DNA of 52,712 nt from Komagataeibacter diospyri (lineage in GTDB: Bacteria > Pseudomonadota > Alphaproteobacteria > Acetobacterales > Acetobacteraceae), in contig NZ_BDLU01000003.1 of assembly GCF_006538165.1 (NCBI RefSeq), positions 1 to 52,712 of the forward strand, in the 5' to 3' direction. This document shows, piece after piece, positions 8,143-15,891 of this stretch. Numbering within the stretch: position 1 is the first letter of the stretch; each line of letters starts with the position of its first letter. A program made the position numbers and the translations under genes. The notes under the pieces were generated by a model. That model was not told where the DNA came from and did not search any database. It saw only the letters and a list, made by a program, of their open reading frames with translations.

Positions 8143-9699
8143 ATGACCGTTCTTTCACGAAAAAACTCCGTGGCCGTTGCGACAAAACCGATTTCAATAG
8201 CCGTCTGCGCCATGGGCGGTCAGGGCGGCGGCGTTCTGGTCAGCTGGATTGTCTCCCTCGCGGAACAGTGCGGCTGGATCGCCCAGTCAACATCGGTTCC
8301 CGGCGTGGCCCAGCGCACCGGGGCAACCATTTATTACATCGAGATCGCACCGGCCGACCCGGCGGGACGGATGCCCGTTCTGGCCCTGCTGCCCACGCCG
8401 GGCGAAGTGGACATCGTTATGGGGGCCGAGCTGATGGAAGGCGGTCGGGCCATGCTGCGCGGCCTGGTCACGCCGGAGCGCACGACCCTGCTCGTTTCCA
8501 CACACCGCAGCTACGCGGTGGAAGAACGCATCAACCCCGGCGACGGGCGCATAGACCCCGCGCCGGTGTATGACGCCGCGGCCTTTGCCGCAAAAAAAGT
8601 CATCGCCTTTGATATGGAGCAGGTGGCGAAGGAGGCGCGCAGCGTCATTTCCGCCGTCATGCTGGGGGCGCTGGCGGCCAGTAATGTCCTTCCATTTCCC
8701 CGCAAGGCGTTCGAGGATGCAATCCGCAATGGCGGGATCGGGGTCAAGCCAAGCTTGGCCGCCTTTGACCGTGGCTTTGCGCGCACCACCGGCAATACGC
8801 CTGAACCGGCCCGCCCCGTTGCGGTGAAGCAGGCGGTGGCCCCGTTCAGCCCGTCTGGCGTAGCGGATTTCGATGCGCTGCTGCACGCGGCGGCCGGGCT
8901 GCCTTCCGGTGCCGCCACCATGCTTGATGCCGGACTGCGGCGCGTGGCGGATTTTCAGGACATTGCGTATGCAGCCGCCTATCTGGCGCTTGTGCGTGAG
9001 TTTGCGCTGAAGGAACGCGCGCAGGGCGTGCCCGCGCTGACGATCGAAGCCGCGCGCCATATTGCCAACGCCATGGCCTATGACGACGTGATCCGGGTGG
9101 CAGACCTCAAGACCCGCCGGACCCGCTTTTCCCGCATCGCGGCGGAAATGGGTGTAGCCGCCGGTCAGCCGCTTGCCATTACCGAATTCATGCATCCGCG
9201 CGTTGAAGAAGTGCTGGGCCTGCTGCCATCCGGCCTTGCCCTGGTGCTGGAAAAAACCGGGTTGGGCAGACTGCTCATGGGGCGGTTCCTGCGCAGGGGC
9301 TGGCGGGTGCGGACCGACCGGCTGCGCTGGTTCGTGCTGCTGTCCATTACTGCCGAACTCTATCGCCTGCGCCCTGTTTCGCTGCGCCACAAACGCGAAA
9401 TGCGCCATCGGGACGAATGGCTCGACCTGACCCGCGCCGCGCTGGAACAGGATTACGATTTCGGTGTCGAGGTGCTGCGCTGCAGGCGCCTGGTCAAGGG
9501 CTACAGCGATACCCACGTCCGTGGCCTGTCAAAGTTCGATCGGGTCATGACGGCGGTTGGCGTCATGGTCGACAGGCCGCTGCCGCAGGGCAAGGCGGCG
9601 GTATGGACCCGGCTTCTGCGTGAAGCCGCCCTGAAAGACCCGGAAGGCACGGCGCTGGAGGCCGCACTGGCCCGCTTCCAGCGCGGCGCCATGGCATAG
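8143..9699 (+). CDS. iorB: Indolepyruvate oxidoreductase beta-family protein with C-terminal DUF6537-like domain
   Basis: A 518-residue partner of the upstream alpha subunit. Residues about 18-215 form the gamma/beta-type 2-oxoacid oxidoreductase domain, seen in CAMGGQGGGVLVSWI, STSVPGVAQRTGATIYYIEI and the closing IRNGGIGVKPSLAAFDRGF. The remaining ~280 residues correspond to the long helical extension found in proteobacterial IorB proteins (DUF6537), with a basic LRRGWRVRTDRLRWFVLL segment. The archaeal IorB is far shorter, so this is the aerobic proteobacterial form. It lies 48 bp after iorA and 12 bp before the cyclase gene, one transcription unit. With IorA it would make an acyl-CoA by oxidative decarboxylation; electron acceptor not encoded nearby. 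Confidence 0.87.
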   Translation: MTVLSRKNSVAVATKPISIAVCAMGGQGGGVLVSWIVSLAEQCGWIAQSTSVPGVAQRTGATIYYIEIAPADPAGRMPVLALLPTPGEVDIVMGAELMEGGRAMLRGLVTPERTTLLVSTHRSYAVEERINPGDGRIDPAPVYDAAAFAAKKVIAFDMEQVAKEARSVISAVMLGALAASNVLPFPRKAFEDAIRNGGIGVKPSLAAFDRGFARTTGNTPEPARPVAVKQAVAPFSPSGVADFDALLHAAAGLPSGAATMLDAGLRRVADFQDIAYAAAYLALVREFALKERAQGVPALTIEAARHIANAMAYDDVIRVADLKTRRTRFSRIAAEMGVAAGQPLAITEFMHPRVEEVLGLLPSGLALVLEKTGLGRLLMGRFLRRGWRVRTDRLRWFVLLSITAELYRLRPVSLRHKREMRHRDEWLDLTRAALEQDYDFGVEVLRCRRLVKGYSDTHVRGLSKFDRVMTAVGVMVDRPLPQGKAAVWTRLLREAALKDPEGTALEAALARFQRGAMA

Positions 9700-9711
9700 G
9701 AGAGTACGATC

Positions 9712-10485
9712 ATGTCACTTTTGCCCGAACTGGCTGCCGACCTTGCAAGCGGCAGCATAGAGGTGGTGGATCTTACCCACACGCTGAGCGAGGATTTCCC
9801 CACGCTGGTCCTGCCCGAGCCCTTTGGCCAGACACTGCCGTTTTCCAGCGAGGTCATTTCCCGCTACGATGAAAACGGCATTGCGTGGTACTGGCGTAAC
9901 TTTACCGTCGGGGAACATACCGGCACGCATTTTGACGCCCCGGCCCACTGGATCAGTGGCCGGAACCTGCCGGACAATACCGTCGATACCATGCCTGCCC
10001 GCGACTTCGTAGCACCGGTCAATGTCATAGACTGCGCTGCCGCCGCCGCGGAAAATCCCGATTTCCTGCTGACATGCGAACACATCCGTCAGTGGGAGGA
10101 AGAACACGGCACGATCGAACCCGGTACCTGGGTTTTCATGCGCACGGACTGGGGCAGGAGAAGCCCGGAGGATTACACCAACCGCAAGGAGGACGGCGCG
10201 CATACGCCCGGGCCATCCGCCGAATGCATCCGTTTCCTGATTGAGGAGCGGGACATTTTTGGATTTGGCACGGAAACGATCGGCACCGACTGTGGCCAAG
10301 CCCATCTGCTTGAGCCGCAATACCCCGCCCATACCCTGCTGCATGGCGCGGGCAAATATGGGCTGCAATGCCTGACCGGGCTGGACCGGCTTCCTGCGCG
10401 TGGTGCGATTGTCATGGCGGCGCCGCTGAAACTGCGTGACGGATCGGGCAGCCCGCTGCGGGTCTTCGCCCTTGTAACGCGATAA
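9712..10485 (+). CDS. Cyclase-family metal hydrolase (kynurenine formamidase / isatin hydrolase type)
   Basis: A 257-residue member of the PF04199 cyclase family. The signature metal-binding motif HTGTHFDAPAHW is at about residues 69-80, preceded by VDLTHTLSEDFPT. The C-terminal part has GFGTETIGTD and HTLLHGAGKYGLQCLTGLDRLP. Known members hydrolyse amide bonds in aromatic compounds: N-formylkynurenine (KynB) or the lactam of isatin (isatin hydrolase), using Mn or Zn. It follows iorB by 12 bp with GGAGAG before its ATG. No tryptophan dioxygenase or kynureninase gene is present, so a role as KynB is not supported by context. Isatin hydrolysis to isatinate, a 2-oxo acid usable by the neighbouring IOR, fits better but is inferred. 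Cytoplasmic; no signal peptide. Confidence 0.83.
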   Translation: MSLLPELAADLASGSIEVVDLTHTLSEDFPTLVLPEPFGQTLPFSSEVISRYDENGIAWYWRNFTVGEHTGTHFDAPAHWISGRNLPDNTVDTMPARDFVAPVNVIDCAAAAAENPDFLLTCEHIRQWEEEHGTIEPGTWVFMRTDWGRRSPEDYTNRKEDGAHTPGPSAECIRFLIEERDIFGFGTETIGTDCGQAHLLEPQYPAHTLLHGAGKYGLQCLTGLDRLPARGAIVMAAPLKLRDGSGSPLRVFALVTR

Positions 10486-10511
10486 TATATATTAAAATAT
10501 CAACTGCATTT

Positions 10512-10555
10512 CCGAAGTATTGTATAACTGATTTGTGTAATATATAATACTTCGG
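10512..10555. promoter_or_regulatory. Long inverted repeat between the cyclase and monooxygenase genes
   Basis: CCGAAGTATTGTATA (10512-10526) faces TATATAATACTTCGG (10541-10555). The 15-bp arms match at 14 positions and are separated by 14 bp. The one mismatch would be a G-U pair in RNA. It ends 25 bp before the ATG at 10581. It could be a regulator site, an mRNA-processing hairpin or an attenuator; no T-run of a classical terminator follows. Confidence 0.6.
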
Positions 10556-10580
10556 GCCTGCCAAAAAAAGGAATGTCTGG

Positions 10581-12890
10581 ATGGACATCGTTTCAATCGG
10601 TGGCGGGCCTGCCGGTCTGTACGCTGCAATCCTGCTCAAGCGCGATCTCCCACAGGCGCGGGTCAGGGTTTTCGAGCGGAATGCTCCGGCCGACACGTTC
10701 GGTTTTGGCGTGGTATTCAGTGACCAGACCCTTGATATCTTCGCGCAGGCTGATCTGCCGTCCTATGAAATGATCCGCCGTGAGTTCTCGTACTGGGATG
10801 ATCTGGACATAGCGGTCAGGGGGCGGACATTCCGGGTGCCGGGCAATGGCTTCTGCGGCTGTTCGCGCCGCACGCTGCTGCAGCTGCTGTACCGGCGGGC
10901 GGAAGAACTGGGCGTCGAACTGGCCTTCCGTACCGAAGTATCGCCCGAGGAATTCCTCGAAGCGGATCTTATCCTGGCGGCCGATGGCATCAACAGCGCG
11001 ATCCGCGAAAAGAACATCGCCCATTTCCAGCCCGCTATCGACCTGCGTTCCAACCGTTTTGTCTGGCTGGGCAGCACGCGCGCGCTGGACGCCTTCACCT
11101 TCTTTTTCCGCGAACATGAGGGCGGCGTATTCGTGGCGCACTGCTACCAGTACGAGCGCGAACGCAGTACCTGGGTCATTGAGGTGGACGAGGAAACCTT
11201 TGCCCGGTGCGGGCTGGGAGACATGACCGAGGCCGAATATGTCGCGTATCTGGAAGGCGTCTTTGCCGAGGAACTGGACGGCCACGGGCTGATCGCCAAC
11301 CGGTCCATATGGCGCCGGTTCCCCGCCATCCGGTGTAAAAACTGGTCAAAGGACAATATCGTCCTGATGGGTGACGCCAAGTCAACGGCCCATTATTCGA
11401 TCGGTTCGGGCACGAAACTTGCCATGGAGGATGCCATTGCCCTGCATGCCGCCGTCATGGCGACCGGCACTATTGGCGATGCGCTGGCAAAATATGATGC
11501 CGAACGGCGTGATGAAGTCGAACGCCTCCAGCATGCGGCGGAAGTCTCGCTGACATGGTTTGAGCACCTTAACCGCTACTGGCCCATGAGCGAGATCCGC
11601 TTCGCCTTCTCCCTCATGACGCGTTCAAAAGCCATTACATGGGATAACCTTGCCCTGCGCGCCCCGGATTTCGTGGCGCAGGTGCAGAAGGATTTCGAGA
11701 CGGACTGCACGGCATCCGGCCATGCCACCAGGGCAGGGGTCGTGCCCGCGTTCCAGCCGTTCCGGCTGCGTGATATGGACATTCCCAACCGCCTGGTGGT
11801 GTCGCCCATGTCCACGTACCGCGCCCGTGACGGCGTGCCGGGAGAATGGCATCTGGTGCATTACGGGCAGTTCGCCGCCAGCGGGGCGGGGCTGGTCTAC
11901 ACGGAAATGACCGATGTCTGCCCCGATGGCCGGATCACCCCGGGCTGCACCGGTCTTTATACCGACGCGCAGGAAAGCGCCTGGCGCCGGATTGTCGATT
12001 TTGTCCATGCCGAAGGTGACAGCCGGATCTGCCTGCAGCTGGGACATGCGGGCCGCAAGGGCGCGACCCGTGTCATGTGGGAAGGCATGGACCAGCCGCT
12101 GGCCGAAGGGGGCTGGGATCTGATTTCCGCGTCACCTCTGCCCTATCATCCACACAGCGCGGTGCCCCGCGCCATGACGCGTGATGACATGGACGCGATT
12201 ACGGCGGACTACGTTGCCGCGACCCGGCGGGCCGTGAACTGCGGCTTTGACATGATCGAGGTGCATTGTGCCCACGGATACCTGCTGGCCAGTTTTCTTT
12301 CGCCCCTGACCAACATCCGGGACGACGAATATGGCGGCAGCATCGAAAACCGCATGCGCTATCCGCTGGAGGTGGTGCGGGCCGTGCGGGCGGCCTGGCC
12401 TGCCGAACGTCCCATGGCGGTCCGTATTTCAGCAACTGACTGGCAGGAAGGCGGCATCTCGATGGGCGATGTCGTGACGGCGGCGCGACTGTTCGCGCAG
12501 GCGGGTTGTGACCTGATCGATGTGTCCACCGGGCAGACCACGCCTGATGCCCGGCCCGTGTTCGGCCGGATGTTCCAGGTGCCGTTTGCCGAGCAGATCC
12601 GGGCGGAAACCAGGTTGCCCGTCATGTGCGTGGGCAATATTTCCACCGTTGACCAGGCCAATACCATCCTTGCAGCCGGTCGTGCGGATCTGGTTGCGCT
12701 GGGTCGTCCCATGCTGGTTGATACCGCCCTCATCCTGCGCGCGGCGGCCCGTTATGGCGCACCCATGCCACGTCTGTGCCCCGGCAACCTGCCCGGACTG
12801 CATGCGCTGGAACGTAACGAAGGCCGCAATTTTGCCGAGGAGCAGGCGTTGCGTATCCGGGCGCGGCCCCGCCGGCATGCAGTGACCTGA
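10581..12890 (+). CDS. Fused FAD monooxygenase / OYE-type reductase (anthraniloyl-CoA or salicylyl-CoA 5-hydroxylase family)
   Basis: A 769-residue two-domain protein. Residues 1 to about 375 are a class A flavoprotein monooxygenase, with SIGGGPAGLYAAILLKR at the start, the FAD-binding DG region (LAADGINSAIR) and the GD motif VLMGDAKSTAHYSIGSG near residue 260. From about 393 an Old-Yellow-Enzyme domain follows (FRLRDMDIPNRLVVSPMSTY, QLGHAGRKG, EVHCAHGYLLASFLSPLTN near 558, DEYGGSIENR). This fusion is that of 2-aminobenzoyl-CoA monooxygenase/reductase of Azoarcus and of salicylyl-CoA 5-hydroxylases, which hydroxylate an aryl-CoA and, in the former, reduce the ring to a non-aromatic enone. The C-terminal CPGN lacks the usual iron-sulphur cysteines. 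A preceding hairpin (10512-10555) may set its expression. Between the two substrates I favour the amino compound because a RidA gene follows. Confidence 0.85.
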   Translation: MDIVSIGGGPAGLYAAILLKRDLPQARVRVFERNAPADTFGFGVVFSDQTLDIFAQADLPSYEMIRREFSYWDDLDIAVRGRTFRVPGNGFCGCSRRTLLQLLYRRAEELGVELAFRTEVSPEEFLEADLILAADGINSAIREKNIAHFQPAIDLRSNRFVWLGSTRALDAFTFFFREHEGGVFVAHCYQYERERSTWVIEVDEETFARCGLGDMTEAEYVAYLEGVFAEELDGHGLIANRSIWRRFPAIRCKNWSKDNIVLMGDAKSTAHYSIGSGTKLAMEDAIALHAAVMATGTIGDALAKYDAERRDEVERLQHAAEVSLTWFEHLNRYWPMSEIRFAFSLMTRSKAITWDNLALRAPDFVAQVQKDFETDCTASGHATRAGVVPAFQPFRLRDMDIPNRLVVSPMSTYRARDGVPGEWHLVHYGQFAASGAGLVYTEMTDVCPDGRITPGCTGLYTDAQESAWRRIVDFVHAEGDSRICLQLGHAGRKGATRVMWEGMDQPLAEGGWDLISASPLPYHPHSAVPRAMTRDDMDAITADYVAATRRAVNCGFDMIEVHCAHGYLLASFLSPLTNIRDDEYGGSIENRMRYPLEVVRAVRAAWPAERPMAVRISATDWQEGGISMGDVVTAARLFAQAGCDLIDVSTGQTTPDARPVFGRMFQVPFAEQIRAETRLPVMCVGNISTVDQANTILAAGRADLVALGRPMLVDTALILRAAARYGAPMPRLCPGNLPGLHALERNEGRNFAEEQALRIRARPRRHAVT

Positions 12891-12902
12891 TAGGGTCACC
12901 AG

Positions 12903-12926
12903 CCCCGCAGGCAGCTGCCTGCGGGG
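12903..12926. terminator. Perfect GC-rich palindrome after the monooxygenase gene
   Basis: CCCCGCAGGCAG is followed at once by its exact complement, giving a 24-bp perfect palindrome 12 bp after the stop at 12890. As RNA it makes a strong hairpin. There is no T-run behind it, so it may be a stability or Rho-associated 3' structure rather than an intrinsic terminator. Confidence 0.5.
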
Positions 12927-12966
12927 GAGGCCCATAAAGCGGTTGCAGATATACTTCATATCAATG

Positions 12967-12984
12967 TATCTTAAATATAAGATA
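12967..12984. promoter_or_regulatory. Palindromic operator candidate upstream of the SDR gene
   Basis: TATCTTA and TAAGATA form a perfect 7-bp inverted repeat around AATA, in an AT-rich stretch about 40 bp before the SDR start. Taken with the hairpin at 12903-12926, it suggests that the SDR and following genes have their own promoter. It resembles MarR-type sites in shape; the actual binding protein is unknown. Confidence 0.45.
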
Positions 12985-13024
12985 ATAATGCGGTCCACCC
13001 GACCGACAGGGGAATGAAATCTTG

Positions 13025-13780
13025 ATGCGTGCAAGGCATGTGCTGGTTACAGGCGGTTCAAGGGGCATAGGCCGGGAAATTGCCCGTAAAATGACGCAGG
13101 GCGGCGATATCGTGACCGTTCTTGGCCGCTCGGAAGCGCAGCTTGAGGCGGTGGTCGATGCGGGTGATGCACATCATTACGTCGTGTCTGACATTACGTG
13201 CGAAAAGGAACTGGATGACGCCTTTCACAGGGCCGTTGCACAAGCGGGGGCGATCAATGTCCTTGTCAACAACGCCGGTGGATCGTCCAGCGCCCGTTTT
13301 GCCGATATGGCCATGGATACGTTCGTGCAGGCATTCCGGCTGAACGTGCTGGGGGCGGCGCGGCTGTGTCAGCTTGTGCTGCCATCCATGGTGGAAAGAC
13401 GGGACGGACGCATCGTCAATGTTGCCTCCACGGCAGCACTGCGCGGGTATGCCTATGTTTCCCCCTATGTCACCGCCAAGCATGCCCTGCTGGGCCTGAC
13501 CCGTTCGCTGGCGCTTGAATACGCGCGTCACGGCATAACCGTGAATGCCGTCTGTCCGGGCTTTACGGAAAGTGATCTGGTGCGTGACAGCGTGGAGCGC
13601 ATCGTCAGGAAGAGTGGTCGCCCGGCGGAGGACATCCGCACTGAATTCGCCCGTTTTAATCCCCGTGGCTGCCTGAACAGCGTGGAGGAAGTGGCCGTGG
13701 CGGCTGCCTTCCTGTGCGGGCGCGAAGCAGGTGCCATCAACGGCATTGCACTGCCCGTGGCCGGGGGAGAGGTGGGGTAG
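13025..13780 (+). CDS. Short-chain dehydrogenase/reductase (SDR), hydroxyacyl-CoA dehydrogenase-like
   Basis: A classical SDR of about 251 residues. Present are the nucleotide motif TGGSRGIG near the N-terminus, NNAGG at about residue 81, the catalytic serine in VNVASTAALRG, and YVTAKHALLGLTRS with the catalytic Tyr-x3-Lys. FaB G-like C-terminal features include NAVCPGFTESDLV and AINGIALPVAGG. It would interconvert a hydroxyl and a ketone with NAD(P). A TTG at 13022 is an alternative start; I use the ATG at 13025, with AGGGGA upstream. Position between an aryl-CoA monooxygenase/reductase and a RidA gene suggests action on an alicyclic hydroxy- or oxoacyl-CoA, as in the 2-aminobenzoyl-CoA route. 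Exact substrate not readable. Confidence 0.85.
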   Translation: MRARHVLVTGGSRGIGREIARKMTQGGDIVTVLGRSEAQLEAVVDAGDAHHYVVSDITCEKELDDAFHRAVAQAGAINVLVNNAGGSSSARFADMAMDTFVQAFRLNVLGAARLCQLVLPSMVERRDGRIVNVASTAALRGYAYVSPYVTAKHALLGLTRSLALEYARHGITVNAVCPGFTESDLVRDSVERIVRKSGRPAEDIRTEFARFNPRGCLNSVEEVAVAAAFLCGREAGAINGIALPVAGGEVG

Positions 13781-13838
13781 GCCCGTTCCCGACCGTTCCG
13801 GCCAGGACTTTTTCTATTTCATGCAGGTGGAAACAAAC

Positions 13839-14255
13839 ATGGATTCATGTCTTACAAAAAAAACGGATCACAGGATACTGCTGCCGGACGGCTGGCCCGC
13901 GCCACGCGGGTATTCCCATGCCATTGCCGCCTCCGGGCGGCTGCTGGTGCTGGGTGGCCAGATCGGAATAACCCCGCAGGGCGACATGCGCGACGGGTTC
14001 GTGGCACAGTGCGAACAGGCGCTGCAGAACATCTGCTGCCTGCTGGAAACGGCAGGGGCCATGCCAGAACATCTGGTGCGCATGACATGGTTCGTTACGG
14101 ACATAGCCGTCTACAATGCCAGCCTGCGTCCGCTGGGGGCTGTGTACCGGCAGACGATGGGACGGCATTACCCGGTCATGAGTCTGGTGCAGGTTGGTCG
14201 TCTGGTTGAGCCCGGGGCCATTGTGGAAATCGAGGCGACTGCCGTCATTCCGTAA
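13839..14255 (+). CDS. RidA / YjgF family protein (enamine/imine deaminase type)
   Basis: About 138 residues with the RidA pattern: YSHAIAASGRLLVLGGQIGITPQGD, then QALQNICCLLETAGAMPEHLVRMTWFVTD, and a C-terminal VMSLVQVGRLVEPGAIVEIEATAVIP. RidA proteins hydrolyse reactive enamines and imines to ketones and ammonia; the catalytic arginine expected before the VEIEA end corresponds to GRLVEP here. The open frame extends upstream to 13731, but the ATG at 13839 has an AGGTGG site at the right distance and gives the normal length. Co-occurrence with an anthraniloyl-CoA-type monooxygenase/reductase is meaningful, because that enzyme's product is an enamine. A 2-aminomuconate-deaminase-like role is an alternative. 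Confidence 0.85.
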   Translation: MDSCLTKKTDHRILLPDGWPAPRGYSHAIAASGRLLVLGGQIGITPQGDMRDGFVAQCEQALQNICCLLETAGAMPEHLVRMTWFVTDIAVYNASLRPLGAVYRQTMGRHYPVMSLVQVGRLVEPGAIVEIEATAVIP

Positions 14256-14369
14256 CAGGGAACAGGTCATGGCAACGGGCACGTCTACGCAAATTGTTAC
14301 GAACACGACATTATAACGAATGTTGAGGTTCTTCGGGCATGAATGGGATCAGGAAAGACAGAGGGCAGG

Positions 14370-15800
14370 ATGTGGAAACCATCGGACCGAATTCAGTGGC
14401 AGTCCCATGCGCCGGCTGCTTCCGCCGGCGCGGCGGATTCCCCATTGTTCAGACCTGTTACGGTCAACAGGTTCGCCCTGAAAACCAGAAGCTGGTACCC
14501 CGCCGTCGTAAGCTGGCGGGCCAGTGAGGACGGTCATGTCACCCCATCCACCCTTGCATGGTACAGGCGCATCGCCATGGGCCGTCCCGGCGCGATCGTG
14601 GTGGAAGCAGCAGGGATCAGGGATATTCCCAGTGGCCCGCTTCTTCGCCTGTCGCATGACAGATACGTGGCGGGCATGGCGGAACTGGTTGCGACCATTC
14701 GGCAGGCCAGCAGGGGCGAGACAAAGGTTTTCGTCCAGCTTATCGATTTCCTGAACATACGCCGCAGGCCGGAGCCAGATCGTTTCCTGACGCGTTTTCT
14801 GGTCATAACCGACCGCCACCGGACACTGCTGGGCGAGACGGACGACGCGATCATCCGCGACCGCCTGAAAAACATGAGCCGCGCCGAGCTGGAGACCATT
14901 CTTGACCCACGTGAACGCGAAGCCCTGGATTACGGGGCGCGGGAGCGGATAACGGATGTGCATCTACCGTGGATAAAGGATCTGCCCGATGTCCTGCCCG
15001 ACCTGTTCGCCAACGCGGCCCTGCGGGCGCGTGATGCCGGTTTTGACGGGGTGGAACTGCATTATGCCCATGCCTATACCATGGCCTCGTTCCTGTCGGC
15101 GCTGAACACGCGTGGAGACGGGTGGGGCCAGACGCGCGAAGGGCGCGTAAGGCTGGCGGAAGCCGTACTGGACAGCGTGCGCGGCAGGGTCGCTCCGGAC
15201 TATACGGTCGGCTGCCGCCTGCTGGCCGAAGAATGCATTGCGGGTGGCGGCACGGTAGAAGATGCCGCCTGGTTTTCAGGACGGCTGGCGGCGCGCGGGC
15301 TTGATTTTCTCTCGCTCTCCCGTGGGGGGAAGTTTGAAGACGCGCTCCAGCCGCGGGTAGGTGAGGCGGCCTATCCCTATACCGGCCCAAGCGGATATGA
15401 ATGCATTCCACACGCGATTTCAGATTCCTTCGGGCCGTTTGGCCGTAATGCAAAGGCATCGCGCTTCATCCGCGCGCAGCTCCGTGGCGCCGGTTTCGAC
15501 ACGCCCGTCATCTGTGCCGGCGGGGTTCATACCGTGGATATGGCGGAAACGATGCTGGCAGACGGCACATGCGATGTGGTTGCAAGCGCGCGGCAGTTCA
15601 TGGCGGACCCGGACTGGTTGCTCAAGGCGCGAGAGGGGCGTGCTGACAGCATGCGCGTCTGTAAATACACCAATTACTGTGAAGGACTGGACCAGAAGCA
15701 CAAGGCCGTGACCTGCCGGTTATGGGACCGCACCGCCCTGGATAGCCTGGACACGCGGCTTTGCGCTGATGGGAGGCGGCGGCTTGAGGCACCTGCATGA
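14370..15800 (+). CDS. NADH:flavin oxidoreductase, Old Yellow Enzyme family
   Basis: A 476-residue OYE-type TIM barrel. FRPVTVNRFALKTRSWYPAV is the N-terminal FMN strand. IVVEAAGIRD, FVQLIDF and GVELHYAHAYTMASFLSALNTRGDGWG form the central region, with the HY.H substrate residues. CAGGVHTVDMAE and VASARQFMADPDW hold the FMN phosphate. It lacks the FAD/NADH domain of full dienoyl-CoA reductases. The C-terminal CKYTNYCEGLDQKHKAVTC departs from the usual C-x2-C-x3-C-x11-C iron-sulphur pattern: threonine replaces the second cysteine. A start at 14343 is possible, but AGAGGG precedes 14370. It overlaps the upstream leader of the transporter gene, and probably reduces a ring enone in the same pathway. 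Confidence 0.82.
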   Translation: MWKPSDRIQWQSHAPAASAGAADSPLFRPVTVNRFALKTRSWYPAVVSWRASEDGHVTPSTLAWYRRIAMGRPGAIVVEAAGIRDIPSGPLLRLSHDRYVAGMAELVATIRQASRGETKVFVQLIDFLNIRRRPEPDRFLTRFLVITDRHRTLLGETDDAIIRDRLKNMSRAELETILDPREREALDYGARERITDVHLPWIKDLPDVLPDLFANAALRARDAGFDGVELHYAHAYTMASFLSALNTRGDGWGQTREGRVRLAEAVLDSVRGRVAPDYTVGCRLLAEECIAGGGTVEDAAWFSGRLAARGLDFLSLSRGGKFEDALQPRVGEAAYPYTGPSGYECIPHAISDSFGPFGRNAKASRFIRAQLRGAGFDTPVICAGGVHTVDMAETMLADGTCDVVASARQFMADPDWLLKAREGRADSMRVCKYTNYCEGLDQKHKAVTCRLWDRTALDSLDTRLCADGRRRLEAPA

Positions 15801-15891
15801 CCCGATAAGCAGCACTGCAGCCTGTCATCCCGTCTTGTTCCTGACGGGTTTCTTCCCGGATATAACTGCCCTCATACCTGGAGTATTCAGT

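Noticed and set aside
9712..10485. Kynurenine formamidase of a tryptophan-kynurenine pathway
   Set aside because: The family includes KynB, but no tryptophan 2,3-dioxygenase or kynureninase gene is in the window, so the specific name is not supported.
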